From: Zeus faber
Taxonomy: Eukaryota > Chordata > Actinopteri > Zeiformes > Zeidae
Reading direction: 5' to 3'
Assembly (NCBI GenBank): GCA_960531495.1
Contig: CAUIJY010000068.1
Location: forward strand, 2,570,071-2,634,070
DNA length: 64,000 bases
Both the position numbers and the translations under genes were made by a program. How positions within the stretch are numbered: position 1 is the stretch's first letter; the number at the start of each line of letters is the position of its first letter. The notes under the pieces were generated by a model. It was not told the DNA's origin. It worked only from the letters and a program-made list of their open reading frames with translations, and made no database searches. This document shows positions 13,759 to 27,400 of this stretch, one piece after another.

Positions 13759-15058
13759 GATTGAAAGTAATAAAGATTGAAAGAAATAACAAAAGAAAGA
13801 TTGAAAGAAAGAATGAAAGAAAGATTGAACGATTGGAAGAAATATTGAAAGATAGAAAAATTTAAAGTAAGAAAGATTGAAAGAAAGAATGAAAGAAAGA
13901 TTGAAAGTATTGAAGATCTAAATAAATATTTAAAGAAAGATTGAAAGATTGAAAGAAAGAATGAAATAACGATTGAAAGAAAGAATGAAAGAATGAAAGA
14001 AAAATTGAAAGATTGAAAGAAATATTGAAAGAAAGAGAGATTGAAAGATTAAAAGATTGAAAGAAAGATTGAAAGTGATGAAGTTTGATAGAAAGAATGA
14101 AGGAAAAACTGAAAGATTGAAAGACTGAAAGAATGAATGAAAGAAAGATTGAAAGATTGAATGAAAAAATGAAAAACTTAAAGAAAGATTGAAAGAAATA
14201 TTGAAAGATAGATTGAAAGATTGAAAGAAAGAAAGATTGAAAGAAAGAATGAAAGAAAGATTGTAAGAAAGAATGAAAGTAAGAAAGAAAGATTGAAAGA
14301 TTGAAAGAAATATTGAAAGAAAGAAAAATTGAAACTAAGAATGATTGAAAGAAAGATTGAAAGAAAGATTGAAAGCTTGAAAGAAAGATTGAAAGAAAGA
14401 TTTTAAGAAAGGTTGAAAGACTGAAAGAAAGAATGAAAGATTGAAAGAAAGAATGAAAGAACGATTGAAAGAAAGAATGAAAGAATGAAAGAAATATTGA
14501 AAGATTGAAAGAAATATTGAAAGAAAGAGAGAATGAAAATAAGAAAGATTGAAAGAAAGATTGAAAGTAATAAAGATTGAAAGAAAGAATGAAAGAAAAA
14601 TTGAAAGATTGATCGATTGAAAGAAAGATTTAAAGAAAGATTGAAAGACTGAAAGAAAGAATGAATAAAAGAATTAAAGAAAGATTGAAGGTTTGAAAGA
14701 TTGAAAGAAAGATTGAAAGAAAGATTGAAAAAAAGATTGAAAAAAGAAAAACTGAAAGAAAGATTGAAAGAAATATTGAAAGACTGAAGGAAAGAATGAA
14801 AGAAAGATGGAAAGAAAGATTGAAAGAAAGAAAGATTTAAAGTAAGAAAGATTGAAAGAAATATTGAAAGAAAGATTGAAAGAAAGATTGAAAGATTGAA
14901 AGATTGAAAGAAAGAATGAAAGAAAGATTGAAAGATTGAAAGATTGAAAGAAAGATTGAAAGTTTGAAAGAAATATTGAAAGACTGAAAGAAAGATTGCA
15001 AGAAAGATTGAAAAAAAAGAAAGATTTAAAGATAGAATAAAAGAAAGATTGAAAGAAA
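13759..15058 (+). repeat. Higher-order block of the tetramer array, copy 2
   Basis: Second copy of the 1.3-kb block at 10389-11690, displaced by 3,370 bases. Between the copies lies a segment with other repeated markers such as CAAACATTTAAATAAAG (about 12253), which recurs at about 17511, 21026 and 23666. Confidence 0.85.
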
Positions 15059-17149
15059 TATTGAAAGACAGAAAGATTGAAAGAAACAATGAAAGAAAGA
15101 TTGAAAGATTAAAAGAAAGAATGAAAGAAAGATTGAAAAATTGAAAGATTGAAAGAAAGACTAAAAGAAAGAAAGGACGATTGAAAGAAAGATTGAAAGA
15201 AAGATTGAAAGAAAGATTGTAAGAAAGAATGAAACAAAGATTAAAATAAAGAATGAAAGAAAGATTGAAAAAAAGATTGAAAAAAAGAAAGATTGAAAGA
15301 AAGATTGAAAAAAGAAAGAAAGACAGAAAGATTGAAAGAAATAATGAAAGAAAGATTGAAAGATTAAAAGAAAGAATGAAAGAATGAAAGAAAGATTGAA
15401 AGATTAAACAATTGAAAGAAAGATTGCAAGAAAGATTGAAAAAAGAAAGATTGAAAGAAAGAATGAAAGAAAGATTGAAAGAAAGATGGAAAGAAAGATT
15501 GAAAGAAAGTTTGAAAGAAATAATGAAAGAAAGATTGAACGATTGGAAGAAATATTGAAAGATAGAAAAAGTGAAAGAAAGAAGGATTGAAAGAAAGAAT
15601 TAAAGAAAGATTGAAAGATTGAAAGAAAGAATGAAAGAAAGATTGAAAGATTGAGATATTGAAAGAAAGAATGAAAGAAAGATTGAAAGTAATAAAGATT
15701 GAAAGAAATAACAAAAGAAAGATTGAAAGAAAGAATGAAAGAAAGATTGAACGATTGGAAGAAATATTGAAAGATAGAAAAATTTAAAGTAAGAATTTAA
15801 AGAAAGAATGAAAGAAAGATTGAAAGATTGAAAGAAAGATTGAAAGAAAGATTGAAAGATTGAAATAAAGATAGAAAGTTTGAAAGAAAGATTGAAAGAA
15901 AGATTTTAAGAAAGATTGAAAGAAAGATTGAAAGTAATAAAGATTGAAAGAAATATTCAAAGAAAGATTGAAAGATTGAAAGAAAGAATGAAAGAAAGAT
16001 TGAAAGAAAGATTGAAAGAAAGATTGAAAGTAATAAAGATTGAAAGAAAGAATGAAAGAAAAATTGAAAGATTGAAAGATTGAAAGAAAGATTGAAAGAA
16101 AGATTGAAAGAAATATTCAAAGAAAGATTGAAAGAATGAAAGAAAGATTGAAAGATTGAAAGAAAGAATGAAAGAAAGATTGAAAGAAAGATTGAAAGAA
16201 AGATTGAAAGATTGAAAGAAAGAATGAAAGAAAGATTGAAAGATTGAAAGAAAGAATGAATGAAAGATTGAAAAAAAGAAAGATTGAAAGAAAGATTGAA
16301 AGAAAGATTGAAAGAAAGATTGAAAGATTGAAAGAAAGAATGAAAGAAAAATTGAAAGATTGAAAGAACGAATGAAAGAAAGATTGAAAAAAAGATTGAA
16401 AAAAAGAAAGATTGAAAGAAAGATTGAAAAAAGAAAGAACGATTGAAAGATTGAAAGAAATATTGAAAGACAGAAAGATTGAAAGAAATAATGAAAGAAA
16501 GATTGAAAGATTAAAGGAAAGAATGAAAGAATGAAAGAAAGATTGAAAGATTAAACATTTGAAAGAAAGATTGCAAGAAAGATTGAAAAAAAGATTGAAA
16601 GACTGAAAGAAAGAATGAAAGAAAGATTGAAAGAAAGATTTAAAGGAGGATTGAAAGATTGAAATATTGATAGAAAGATTGAAAGAAAGATTGATTGAAA
16701 GAAAGATATAAAGAATGAAAGACTTAAAGAAAGATTGAAAGACTAAAAGTAAGAATGAAAAAAAAGAATGAAAGAAAGATTGAAAAAAAGAAAGATTGAA
16801 AGTAAGAAAGATTTATAGAAAGAATGAAAGACTTAAAGAAAGATTGAAAGACTAAAAGTAAGAATGAAAAAAAAGAATGAAAGAAAGATTGAAAAAAAGA
16901 AAGATTGAAAGAAAGAAAGATTTATAGAAAGAATGAAAGAACGATTGAAAAAAGAAAGAAAGATTGAAAGAAAGATTGAAAGAAAGAAAGATTGAAAGAA
17001 ATATTGAAAGAAAGATTGAAAGATTGAAAGAAAGAATGAAAGAAAGATTGAAAAAAAGATTGAAAGAAAGATTGAAAGATTGAAAGAAAGAATGAAAGAA
17101 AGATTGAAAGATTGAAAGAAAGAATGAAAGAAAGATTAAAAAAAAGATT

Positions 17150-18480
17150 GAAAAAAAGAAAGATTGAAAGAAAGATTGAAAAAAGAAAGAAAGATTGAAA
17201 GATTGAAAGAAATATTGAAAGACAGAAAGATTGAAAGAAATAATGAAAGAACGATTGAAAGATTAAAAGAAAGAATGAAAGAAAGATTGAAAGATTGAAA
17301 GATTAAACAATTGAAAGAAAGATTGCAAGAAAGATTGAAAAAAGAAAGATTGAAAGAAAGAATGAAAGAAAGATTGAAAGAAAGAATGAAAGAAAGATTG
17401 AAAGATTGAAAGAAAGATTGAAAAAAAGATTGAAAGACCGAAAGAAAGAATGAAAGAAAGATTGAAAGATAAAACAATTGAAAGAAAGATTGCAAAAAAG
17501 ATTGAAAAAACAAACATTTAAATAAAGAATGAAAGAAAGATTGAAAGATTGGAAGAAATATTGAAAGATAGAAAAAGTGAAAGAAAGAAAGATTGAAAGA
17601 AAGAATGAAAGAAAGATTGAAAGATTGAAATATTGAAAGAAAGAATGAAAGAAAGATTGAAAGATTGAAAGATTGAAATAAAGATAGAAAGTTTGAAAGA
17701 AAGATTGAAAGAAAGATTTTAAGAAAGATTGAAAGAAAGATTGAAAGTAATAAAGATTGAAAGAAATATTCAAAGAAAGATTGAAAGATTGAAAGAAAGA
17801 ATGAAAGAAAGATTGAAAGAAAGATTGAAGAAAGATTGAAAGTAATAAAGATTGAAAGAAAGAATGAAAGAAAAATTGAAAGATTGAAAGATTGAAAGAA
17901 AGATTGAAAGAAAGATTGAAAGTAATAAAGATTGAAAGAAATATTCAAAGAAAGATTGAAAGAATGAAAGAAAGATTGAAAGATTGAAAGAAAGAATGAA
18001 AGAAAGATTGAAAGAAAGATTGAAAGATTGAAAGAAAGAATGAAAGAAAGATTGAAAGATTGAAATAAAGAATGAATGAAAGATTGAAAAAAAGATTGAA
18101 AAAAAGAAAGATTGAAAGAAAGATTGAAAGAAAGATTGAAAGAAAGATTGAAAGATTGAAAGAAAGAATGAAAGAAAAATTGAAAGATTGAAAGAACGAA
18201 TGAAAGAAAGATTGAAAAAAAGATTGAAAAAAAGAAAGATTGAAAGAAAGATTGAAAAAAGAAAGAACGATTGAAAGATTGAAAGAAATATTGAAAGACA
18301 GAAAGATTGAAAGAAATAATGAAAGAAAGATTGAAAGATTAAAGGAAAGAATGAAAGAATGAAAGAAAGATTGAAAGATTAAACATTTGAAAGAAAGATT
18401 GCAAGAAAGATTGAAAAAAGAAAGATTGAACGAAAGAATGAAAGAAAGATTGAAAGAAAGAATGAAAGAAAGATTGAAAG
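17150..18480 (+). repeat. Block repeated about 3.5 kb downstream, copy 1
   Basis: The order of rare words here (CAAACATTTAAATAAAG, TTCAAAGAAAGATTG after TAATAAAG, GAACGAATGAAAG, TTAAACATTTGAAAG) is repeated at an offset of 3,515 to 3,547 bases. The drifting offset shows small unit-sized insertions or deletions between the copies. Confidence 0.7.
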
Positions 18481-20664
18481 ATTGAAAGAAAGAATGAAAG
18501 AAAGATTGAAATATTGAAAGAAAGAATGAAAGAAAGATTGAAAGATTGAAAGAAAGATTGAAAAAAAGATTGAAAGACTGAAAGAAAGAATGAAAGAAAG
18601 ATTGAAAGAAAGATTTAAAGGAGGATTGAAAGATTGAAATATTGATAGAAAGATTGAAAGAAAGATTGATTGAAAGAAAGATATAAAGAATGAAAGACTT
18701 AAAGAAAGATTGAAAGACTAAAAGTAAGAATGAAAAAAAAGAATGAAAGAAAGATTGAAAAAAAGAAAGATTGAAAGAAAGAAAGATTTATAGAAAGAAT
18801 GAAAGACTTAAAGAAAGATTGAAAGACTAAAAGTAAGAATGAAAAAAAAGAATGAAAGAAAGATTGAAAAAAAGAAAGATTGAAAGAAAGAAAGATTTAT
18901 AGAAAGAATGAAAGAACGATTGAAAAAAGAAAGAAAGATTGAAAGAAAGATTGAAAGAAAGAAAGATTGAAAGAAATATTGAAAGAAAGATTGAAAGATT
19001 GAAAGAAAGAATGAAAGAAAGATTGAAAAAAAGATTGAAAAAAAGAAAGACTGAAAGAAATATTGACAGAAAAATTGAAAGATTGAAAGAAAGAATGAAA
19101 GAAAGATTGAAAGATTGAAAGAAAGAATGAAAGAAAGATTGAAAAAAAGATTGAAAAAAAGATTGAAAAAAAGAAAGATTGAAAGAAAGATTGAAAGAAA
19201 GATTGAAAGAAAGATTGAAAGATTGAAAGAAAGAATGAAAGAAAGATTGAAAGATTGAAAGAAAGAATGAAAGAAAGATTGAAAAAAAGATTGAAAAAAA
19301 GAAAGATTGAAAGAAAGATTGAAAGAAAGATTGAAAGTAATAAAGATTGAAAGAAATATTCAAAGAAAGATTCAAAGAATGAAAGAAAGATTGAAAGATT
19401 GAAAGAAAGAATGAAAGAAAGATTGAAAGAAAGATTGAAAGAAAGATTGAAAGATTGAAAGAAAGAATGAAAGAAAGATTGAAAGATTGAAAGAAAGAAT
19501 GAATGAAAGTTTGAAAAAAAGATTGAAAAAAAGAAAGATTGAAAGAAAGATTGAAAGAAAGATTGAAAGAAAGATTGAAAGAAAGATTGAAAGATTGAAA
19601 GAAAGAATGAAAGAAAAATTGAAAGATTGAAAGAACGAATGAAAGAAAGATTGAAAAAAGATTGAAAAAAAGAAAGATTGAAAGAAAGATTGAAAAAAGA
19701 AAGAAAGATTGAAAGATTGAAAGAAATATTGAAAGACAGAAAGATTGAATGAAATAATGAAAGAAAGATTGAAAGATTAAAAGAAAGAATGAAAGAATGA
19801 AAGAAAGATTGAAAGATTAAACAATTGAAAGAAAGATTGCAAGAAAGATTGAAAAAAGAAAGATTGAAAGAAAGAATGAAAGAAAGATTGAAAGAAAGAA
19901 TGAAAGAAAGATTGAAAGATTGAAAGAAAGAATGAAAGAAAGATTGAAAGATTGAAATATTGAAAGAAAGAATGAAAGAAAGATTGAAAGAAAGATTTAA
20001 AGGAGGATTGAAAGATTGAAATATTGATAGAAAGATTGAAAGATTGAAATATTGAAAGAAAGAATGAAAGAAAGATTGAAAGAAAGATTTAAAGGAGGAT
20101 TGAAAGATTGAAATATTGATAGAAAGATTGAAAGAAAGATTGATTGAAAGAAAGATATAAAGAATGAAAGACTTAAAGAAAGATTGAAAGACTAAAAGTA
20201 AGAATGAAAAAAAAGAATGAAAGAAAGATTGAAAAAAAAAAAGATTGAAAGAAAGAAAGATTTATAGAAAGAATGAAAGAACGATTGAAAAAAGAAAGAA
20301 AGATTGAAAGAAAGATTGAAAGAAAGATTGAAAGAAAGAAAGATTGAAAGAAATATTGAAAGAAAGATTGAAAGATTGAAAGAAAGAATGAAAGAAAGAT
20401 TGAAAAAAAGATTGAAAAAAAGAGAGACTGAAAGAAAGATTGAAAGAAAAATTGAAAGATTGAAAGAAAGATTGAAAGATTGAAAGAAAGAATGAAAGAA
20501 AGATTGAAAAAAAGATTGAAAAAAAGATTGAAAAAAGAAAGATTGAAAGAAAGATTGAAAGAAAGATTGAAAGAAAGATTGAAAGATTGAAAGAAAGAAT
20601 GAAAGAAAGATTGAAAGATTGAAAGAAAGAATGAAAGAAAGATTGAAAAAAAGATTGAAAAAAA

Positions 20665-22015
20665 GAAAGATTGAAAGAAAGATTGAAAAAAGAAAGAAAG
20701 ATTGAAAGATTGAAAGAAATATTGAAAGACAGAAAGATTGAAAGAAATAATGAAAGAACGATTGAAAGATTAAAAGAAAGAATGAAAGAATGAAAGAAAG
20801 ATTGAAAGATTGAAAGATTAAACAATTGAAAGAAAGATTGCAAGAAAGATTGAAAAAAGAAAGATTGAAAGAAAGAATGAAAGAAAGATTGAAAGAAAGA
20901 ATGAAAGAAAGATTGAAAGATTGAAAGAAAGTTTGAAAAAAAGATTGAAAGACCGAAAGAAAGAATGAAAGAAAGATTGAAAGATAAAACAATTGAAAGA
21001 AAGATTGCAAAAAAGATTGAAAAAACAAACATTTAAATAAAGAATGAAAGAAAGATTGAAAGATTGGAAGAAATATTGAAAGATAGAAAAAGTGAAAGAA
21101 AGAAAGATTGAAAGAAAGAATTAAAGAAAGATTGAAAGATTGAAAGAAAGAATGAAAGAAAGATTGAAAGATTGAAATATTGAAAGAAAGAATGAAAGAA
21201 AGATTGAAAGATTGAAAGATTGAAATAAAGATAGAAAGTTTGAAAGAAAGATTGAAAGAAAGATTTTAAGAAAGATTGAAAGTAATAAAGATTGAAAGAA
21301 ATATTCAAAGAAAGATTGAAAGATTGAAAGAAAGAATGAAAGAAAGATTGAAAGAAAGATTGAAGAAAGATTGAAAGTAATAAAGATTGAAAGAAAGAAT
21401 GAAAGAAAAATTGAAAGATTGAAAGATTGAAAGAAAGATTGAAAGAAAGATTGAAAGTAATAAAGATTGAAAGAAATATTCAAAGAAAGATTGAAAGAAT
21501 GAAAGAAAGATTGAAAGATTGAAAGAAAGAATGAAAGAAAGATTGAAAGAAAGATTGAAAGAAAGATTGAAAGATTGAAAGAAAGAATGAAAGAAAGATT
21601 GAAAGATTGAAAGAAAGAATGAATGAAAGATTGAAAAAAAGATTGAAAAAAAGAAAGATTGAAAGAAAGATTGAAAGAAAGATTGAAAGAAAGATTGAAA
21701 GATTGAAAGAAAGAATGAAAGAAAAATTGAAAGATTGAAAGAACGAATGAAAGAAAGATTGAAAAAAAGATTGAAAAAAAGAAAGATTGAAAGAAAGATT
21801 GAAAAAAGAAAGAACGATTGAAAGATTGAAAGAAATATTGAAAGACAGAAAGATTTAAAGAAATAATGAAAGAAAGATTGAAAGATTAAAGGAAAGAATG
21901 AAAGAATGAAAGAAAGATTGAAAGATTAAACATTTGAAAGAAAGATTGCAAGAAAGATTGAAAAAAGAAAGATTGAACGAAAGAATGAAAGAAAGATTGA
22001 AAGAAAGAATGAAAG
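20665..22015 (+). repeat. Block repeated about 3.5 kb upstream, copy 2
   Basis: Partner of 17150-18480 with the same marker order. GGAGGATTGAAAGATTG markers at about 12856, 16646, 18616, 19997, 20093 and 22157 also recur across this half of the array. Confidence 0.7.
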
Positions 22016-23759
22016 AAAGATTGAAAGATTGAAAGAAAGAATGAAAGAAAGATTGAAATATTGAAAGAAAGAATGAAAGAAAGATTGAAAGATTGAAAGA
22101 AAGATTGAAAGACTGAAAGAAAGAATGAAAGAAAGATTGAAAGAAAGATTTAAAGGAGGATTGAAAGATTGAAATATTGATAGAAAGATTGAAAGAAAGA
22201 TTGATTGAAAGAAAGATATAAAGAATGAAAAACTTAAAGAAAGTTTGAAAGACTAAAAGTAAGAATGAAAAAAAAGAATGAAAGAAAGATTGAAAAAAAG
22301 AAAGATTGAAAGAAAGAAAGATTTATAGAAAGAATGAAAGAACGATTGAAAAAAGAAAGAAAGATTGAAAGAAAGATTGAAAGAAAGAAAGATTGAAAGA
22401 AATATTGAAAGAAAGATTGAAAGATTGAAAGAAAGAATGAAAGAAAGATTGAAAAAAAGATTGAAAAAAAGAAAGACTGAAAGAAAAATTGAAAGATTGA
22501 AAGAAAGAATGAAAGAAAGATTGAAAGATTGAAAGAAAGAATGAAAGAAAGATTGAAAAAAAGATTGAAAAAAAGATTGAAAAAAAGAAAGATTGAAAGA
22601 AAGATTGAAAGAAAGATTGAAAGAAAGAATGAAAGAAAGATTGAAAGATTGAAAGAAAGAATGAAAGAAAGATTGAAAAAAAGTTTGAAAAAAAGAAAGA
22701 TTGAAAGAAAGATTGAAAAAAGAAAGAAAGATTGAAAGATTGAAAGAAATATTGAAAGACAGAAAGATTGAAAGAAATAATGAAAGAACGATTGAAAGAT
22801 TAAAAGAAAGAATGAAAGAATGAAAGAAAGATTGAAAGATTGAAAGATTAAACAATTGAAAGAAAGATTGCAAGAAAGATTGAAAAAAGAAAGATTGAAA
22901 GAAAAAATGAAAGAAAGATTGAAAGAAAGATGGAAAGAAAGATTGAAAGAAAGTTTGAAAGAAATAATGAAAGAAAGATTGAACGATTGGAAGAAATATT
23001 GAAAGATAGAAAAATTGAAAGTAAGAAAGATTGAAAGAAAGAATGAAAGAATGATTGAAAGATTGAAAGAAAGAATGAAAGAAAGATTGAAATATTGAAA
23101 GAAAGAATGAAAGAAAGATTGAAAGATTGAAAGAAATATTGAAAGACAGAAAGATTGAAAGAAATAATGAAAGAAAGATTGAAAGATTAAAAGAAAGAAT
23201 GAAAGAATGAAAGAAAGATTGAAAGATTGAAAGATTAAACAATTGAAAGAAAGATTGCAAGAAAGATTGAAAAAAGAAAGATTGAAAGAAAGAATGAAAG
23301 AAAGATTGAAAGAAAGATGGAAAGAAAGATTGAAAGAAAGTTTGAAAGAAAAAATGAAAGAAAGATTGAACGATTGGAAGAAATATTGAAAGATAGAAAA
23401 ATTGAAAGTAAGAATGATTGAAAGAAAGAATGAAAGAAAGATTGAAAGATTGAAAGATTGAAATATTGAAAGAAAGAATGAAAGAAAGATTGAAAGATTG
23501 AAAGAAAGAATGAAAGAAAGATTGAAAAAAAGATTGAAAAAAAGATTGAAAAAAGAAAGATTGAAAGAAAGATTGAAAGAAAGATTGAAAGATTGAAAGA
23601 AAGAATGAAAGAAAGATTGAAAGGTAAAACAATTGAAAGAGAGATTGCAAAAAAGAGTGAAAAAACAAACATTTAAATAAAGAATGAAAGAAAGATTGAA
23701 AGATTGGAAGAAAGATTGAAAGAAAGAAAGATTGAAAGTCATATAAATTGAAAGAAAGA

Positions 23760-24480
23760 ATGAAAGAAAGATTGAACGATTGAAAGAAAGATTGAAAGAA
23801 AGAAAGATTGAAAGAAAGAATGAAAGACAGATTGAAAGAAAGAATGAAAGAAAGATTGAAAGAAAGAATGAAAGAATGAAAAAAAGATTTAAAGATTGAA
23901 AGAAATATTGAAAGAAAGAAAGATTGAAAGTAAGAAAGATTGAAAGAAAGATTGAAAGAAAGATTGATAGAAAGATTGAAAGATTGAAAGATTGAAAGAA
24001 AGATTAAAAAAAAGAATAAAAAAAAGATTGAAAGAATGAAAGAATGATTGAAATAAATAATGAAAGAAAGATTGAAAGAAGGAATGAAAGAATGAAAGAA
24101 AGATTGAAAGATTGAAAGAAATATTGAAAGAAAGAACGATTGAAAGATTGAAAGAAAGAATGAAAGATTGAAAGAAAGATTGAAAGATTGAAAGAAAGAT
24201 TGAAAAAATGAAAGATTGAAAGAAAGAATAAAAGAAAGATTGAAAGAACGATTGAAAGATTGAAAGTAAGAATGAAAGATTGAAAGAAACATTGAAAGAA
24301 AGATTGAAAGATTGAAAGAAAGAATGAAAGAGAGATTGAAAGATTGAATGAAAGATTGAAAGATCGATTGAAAGATTGAAAGATTGAAAGAAAGATTGAA
24401 AGAAAGATTGAAAGTTTGAAAGAAAGATTTAAAGAAAGATTGAAATATTGAAAGAAATATTGAAAGAGAGAAAGATTAAA
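23760..24480 (+). repeat. Flanking block of the 1.54-kb higher-order array, left copy
   Basis: Carries GATCGATTGAAAG, GAATGAAAGAGAGATTG and GAAACATTGAAAG in an order repeated at 28650-29370, an offset of 4,890 bases. The two copies bracket the 1.54-kb higher-order repeats. Confidence 0.8.
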
Positions 24481-27400
24481 AGTAAGAAAGATTGAAAGAA
24501 ATAATGAAAGAAAGATTGAAAGAAATAATGAAAGAAGGAATGAAAGAATGAAAGAAAGATTGAAAGAAATATTGAAAGTAAGAAAGATTGAAAAAAAGAA
24601 TGAAAGAAAGATTGAAAGAAAGATTGAAAAAAAGAAAGATTTGAAGAAATATTGAAAGAAAAATTTAAACAAAGATTGAAAGACTGAAAGAAAGATTGAA
24701 AGAAAGAATGAAAGAATGAAAGAATGAAAGAAAGATTGAAAGAAAGATTGAAAGAAAGAAAGATTGAAAGTCATATAAATTGAAAGAAAGAATGAAAGAA
24801 AGATTGAAAGAAAGAATGAAAGAAAGATTGAAAGAAAGAATGAAAGAATGAAAAAAAGATTTAAAGATTGAAAGAAATATTGAAAGAAAGAAAGATTGAA
24901 AGTAATAAAAATTGAAAGAAAGACTGAAAGAAAGATTGAAAGTAAGAAAGATTGAAAGAAAGATTGAAAGAAAGATTGATAGAAAGATTGAAAGATTGAA
25001 AGATTGAAAGAAAGATTGAAAAAAAGAATAAAAGAAAGATTGAAAGATTGAAAGAAAGATTGAAATAAATAATGAAAGAAAGATTAAAGGAAGGAATGAA
25101 AGAATGAAAAGAAAGATTGAAAGATTGAAAGAAATATTGAAAGAAAGAAAGATTGAAAGTAAGAAAGATTGAAAGATTGAAAAAAAGAATAAAAGAAAGA
25201 TTGAAAGATTGAAAAAAAGATTGAAAGAAAGATTGAAAGAAATAATGTAAGAAAGATTGAAAGAAATAATGAAAGAAGGAATGAAAGAATGAAAGAAAGA
25301 TTGAAAGAAATATTGAAAGTAAGAAAGATTGAAAAAAAGAATGAAAGAAAGATTGAAAGAAAGATTGAAAAAAAGAAAGATTTAAAGAAATATTGAAAGA
25401 AAAATTTAAACAAAGATTGAAAGACTGAAAGAAAGATTGAAAGAAAGAATGAAAGAATGAAAGACTGAAAGAAAGATTGTAAGAAAGATTGAAAGAAAGA
25501 AAGATTGAAAGTCATATAAATTGAAAGAAAGAATGAAAGAAAGATTGAACGATTGAAAGAAAGATTGAAAGAAAGAAAGATTGAAAGTCATATAAATTGA
25601 AAGAAAGAATGAAAGAAAGATTGAAAGATTAAATGATTGAAAGAAAGATTGAAAGAAATAATGAAAGAAAGATTGAAAGAAATAATGGAAGAAGGAATGA
25701 AAAAATGAAAGAAAGATTGAAAGAAATACTGAAAGTAAGAAAGATTGAAAAAAAGAATGAAAGAAAGATTGAAAGAAAGATGGAAAAAAAGAAAGATTGA
25801 AAGAAATATTGAAAGAAAATTTTAAAGAAAGATTGAAAGATTGAAAGATTGAAAGAAAGATTGAAAAAAAGAATAAAAGAAAGATTGAAAGATTCAAAGA
25901 AAGATTGAAATAAATAATGAAAGAAAGATTAAAGGAAGGAATGAAAGAATGAAAGAAAGATTGAAAGATTGAAAGAAATATTGAAAGAAAGAAAGATTGA
26001 AAGTAAGAAAGATTGAAAGATTGAAAAAACGATTGAAAGAAATAATGAAAGAAAGATTGAAAGAAATAATGAAAGAAGGAATGAAAGAATGAAAGAAAGA
26101 TTGAAAGAAATATTGAAAGTAAGAAAGATTGAAAAAAAGAATGAAAGAAAGATTGAAAGAAAGATTGAAAAAAAGAAAGATTTGAAGAAATATTGAAAGA
26201 AAAATTTAAACAAAGATTGAAAGACTGAAAGAAAGATTGAAAGAAAGAATGAAAGAATGAAAGAATGAAAGAAAGATTGAAAGAAAGATTGAAAGAAAGA
26301 AAGATTGAAAGTCATATAAATTGAAAGAAAGAATGAAAGAAAGATTGAAAGAAAGAATGAAAGAAAGATTGAAAGAAAGAATGAAAGAATGAAAAAAAGA
26401 TTTAAAGATTGAAAGAAATATTGAAAGAAAGAAAGATTGAAAGTAATAAAAATTGAAAGAAAGACTGAAAGAAAGATTGAAAGTAAGAAAGATTGAAAGA
26501 AAGATTGAAAGAAAGATTGATAGAAAGATTGAAAGATTGAAAGATTGAAAGAAAGATTGAAAAAAAGAATAAAAGAAAGATTGAAAGATTGAAAGAAAGA
26601 TTGAAATAAATAATGAAAGAAAGATTAAAGGAAGGAATGAAAGAATGAAAAGAAAGATTGAAAGATTGAAAGAAATATTGAAAGAAAGAAAGATTGAAAG
26701 TAAGAAAGATTGAAAGATTGAAAAAAAGAATAAAAGAAAGATTGAAAGATTGAAAAAAAGATTGAAAGAAATAATGAAAGAAAGATTGAAAGAAATAATG
26801 TAAGAAAGATTGAAAGAAATAATGAAAGAAGGAATGAAAGAATGAAAGAAAGATTGAAAGAAATATTGAAAGTAAGAAAGATTGAAAAAAAGAATGAAAG
26901 AAAGATTGAAAGAAAGATTGAAAAAAAGAAAGATTTAAAGAAATATTGAAAGAAAAATTTAAACAAAGATTGAAAGACTGAAAGAAAGATTGAAAGAAAG
27001 AATGAAAGAATGAAAGACTGAAAGAAAGATTGTAAGAAAGATTGAAAGAAAGAAAGATTGAAAGTCATATAAATTGAAAGAAAGAATGAAAGAAAGATTG
27101 AACGATTGAAAGAAAGAAAGATTGAAAGTCATATAAATTGAAAGAAAGAATGAAAGAAAGATTGAAAGATTAAATGATTGAAAGAAAGATTGAAAGAAAT
27201 AATGAAAGAAAGATTGAAAGAAATAATGGAAGAAGGAATGAAAAAATGAAAGAAAGATTGAAAGAAATACTGAAAGTAAGAAAGATTGAAAAAAAGAATG
27301 AAAGAAAGATTGAAAGAAAGATGGAAAAAAAGAAAGATTGAAAGAAATATTGAAAGAAAAATTTAAAGAAAGATTGAAAGATTGAAAGATTGAAGAAAGA

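Noticed and set aside
22253-24292. 679-codon minus frame and its neighbours as a giant repeat protein
   Set aside because: It is explained by the near absence of G on that strand and the 12-base unit; composition is only F/L/S/I/N/Q, and frames overlap in several phases.
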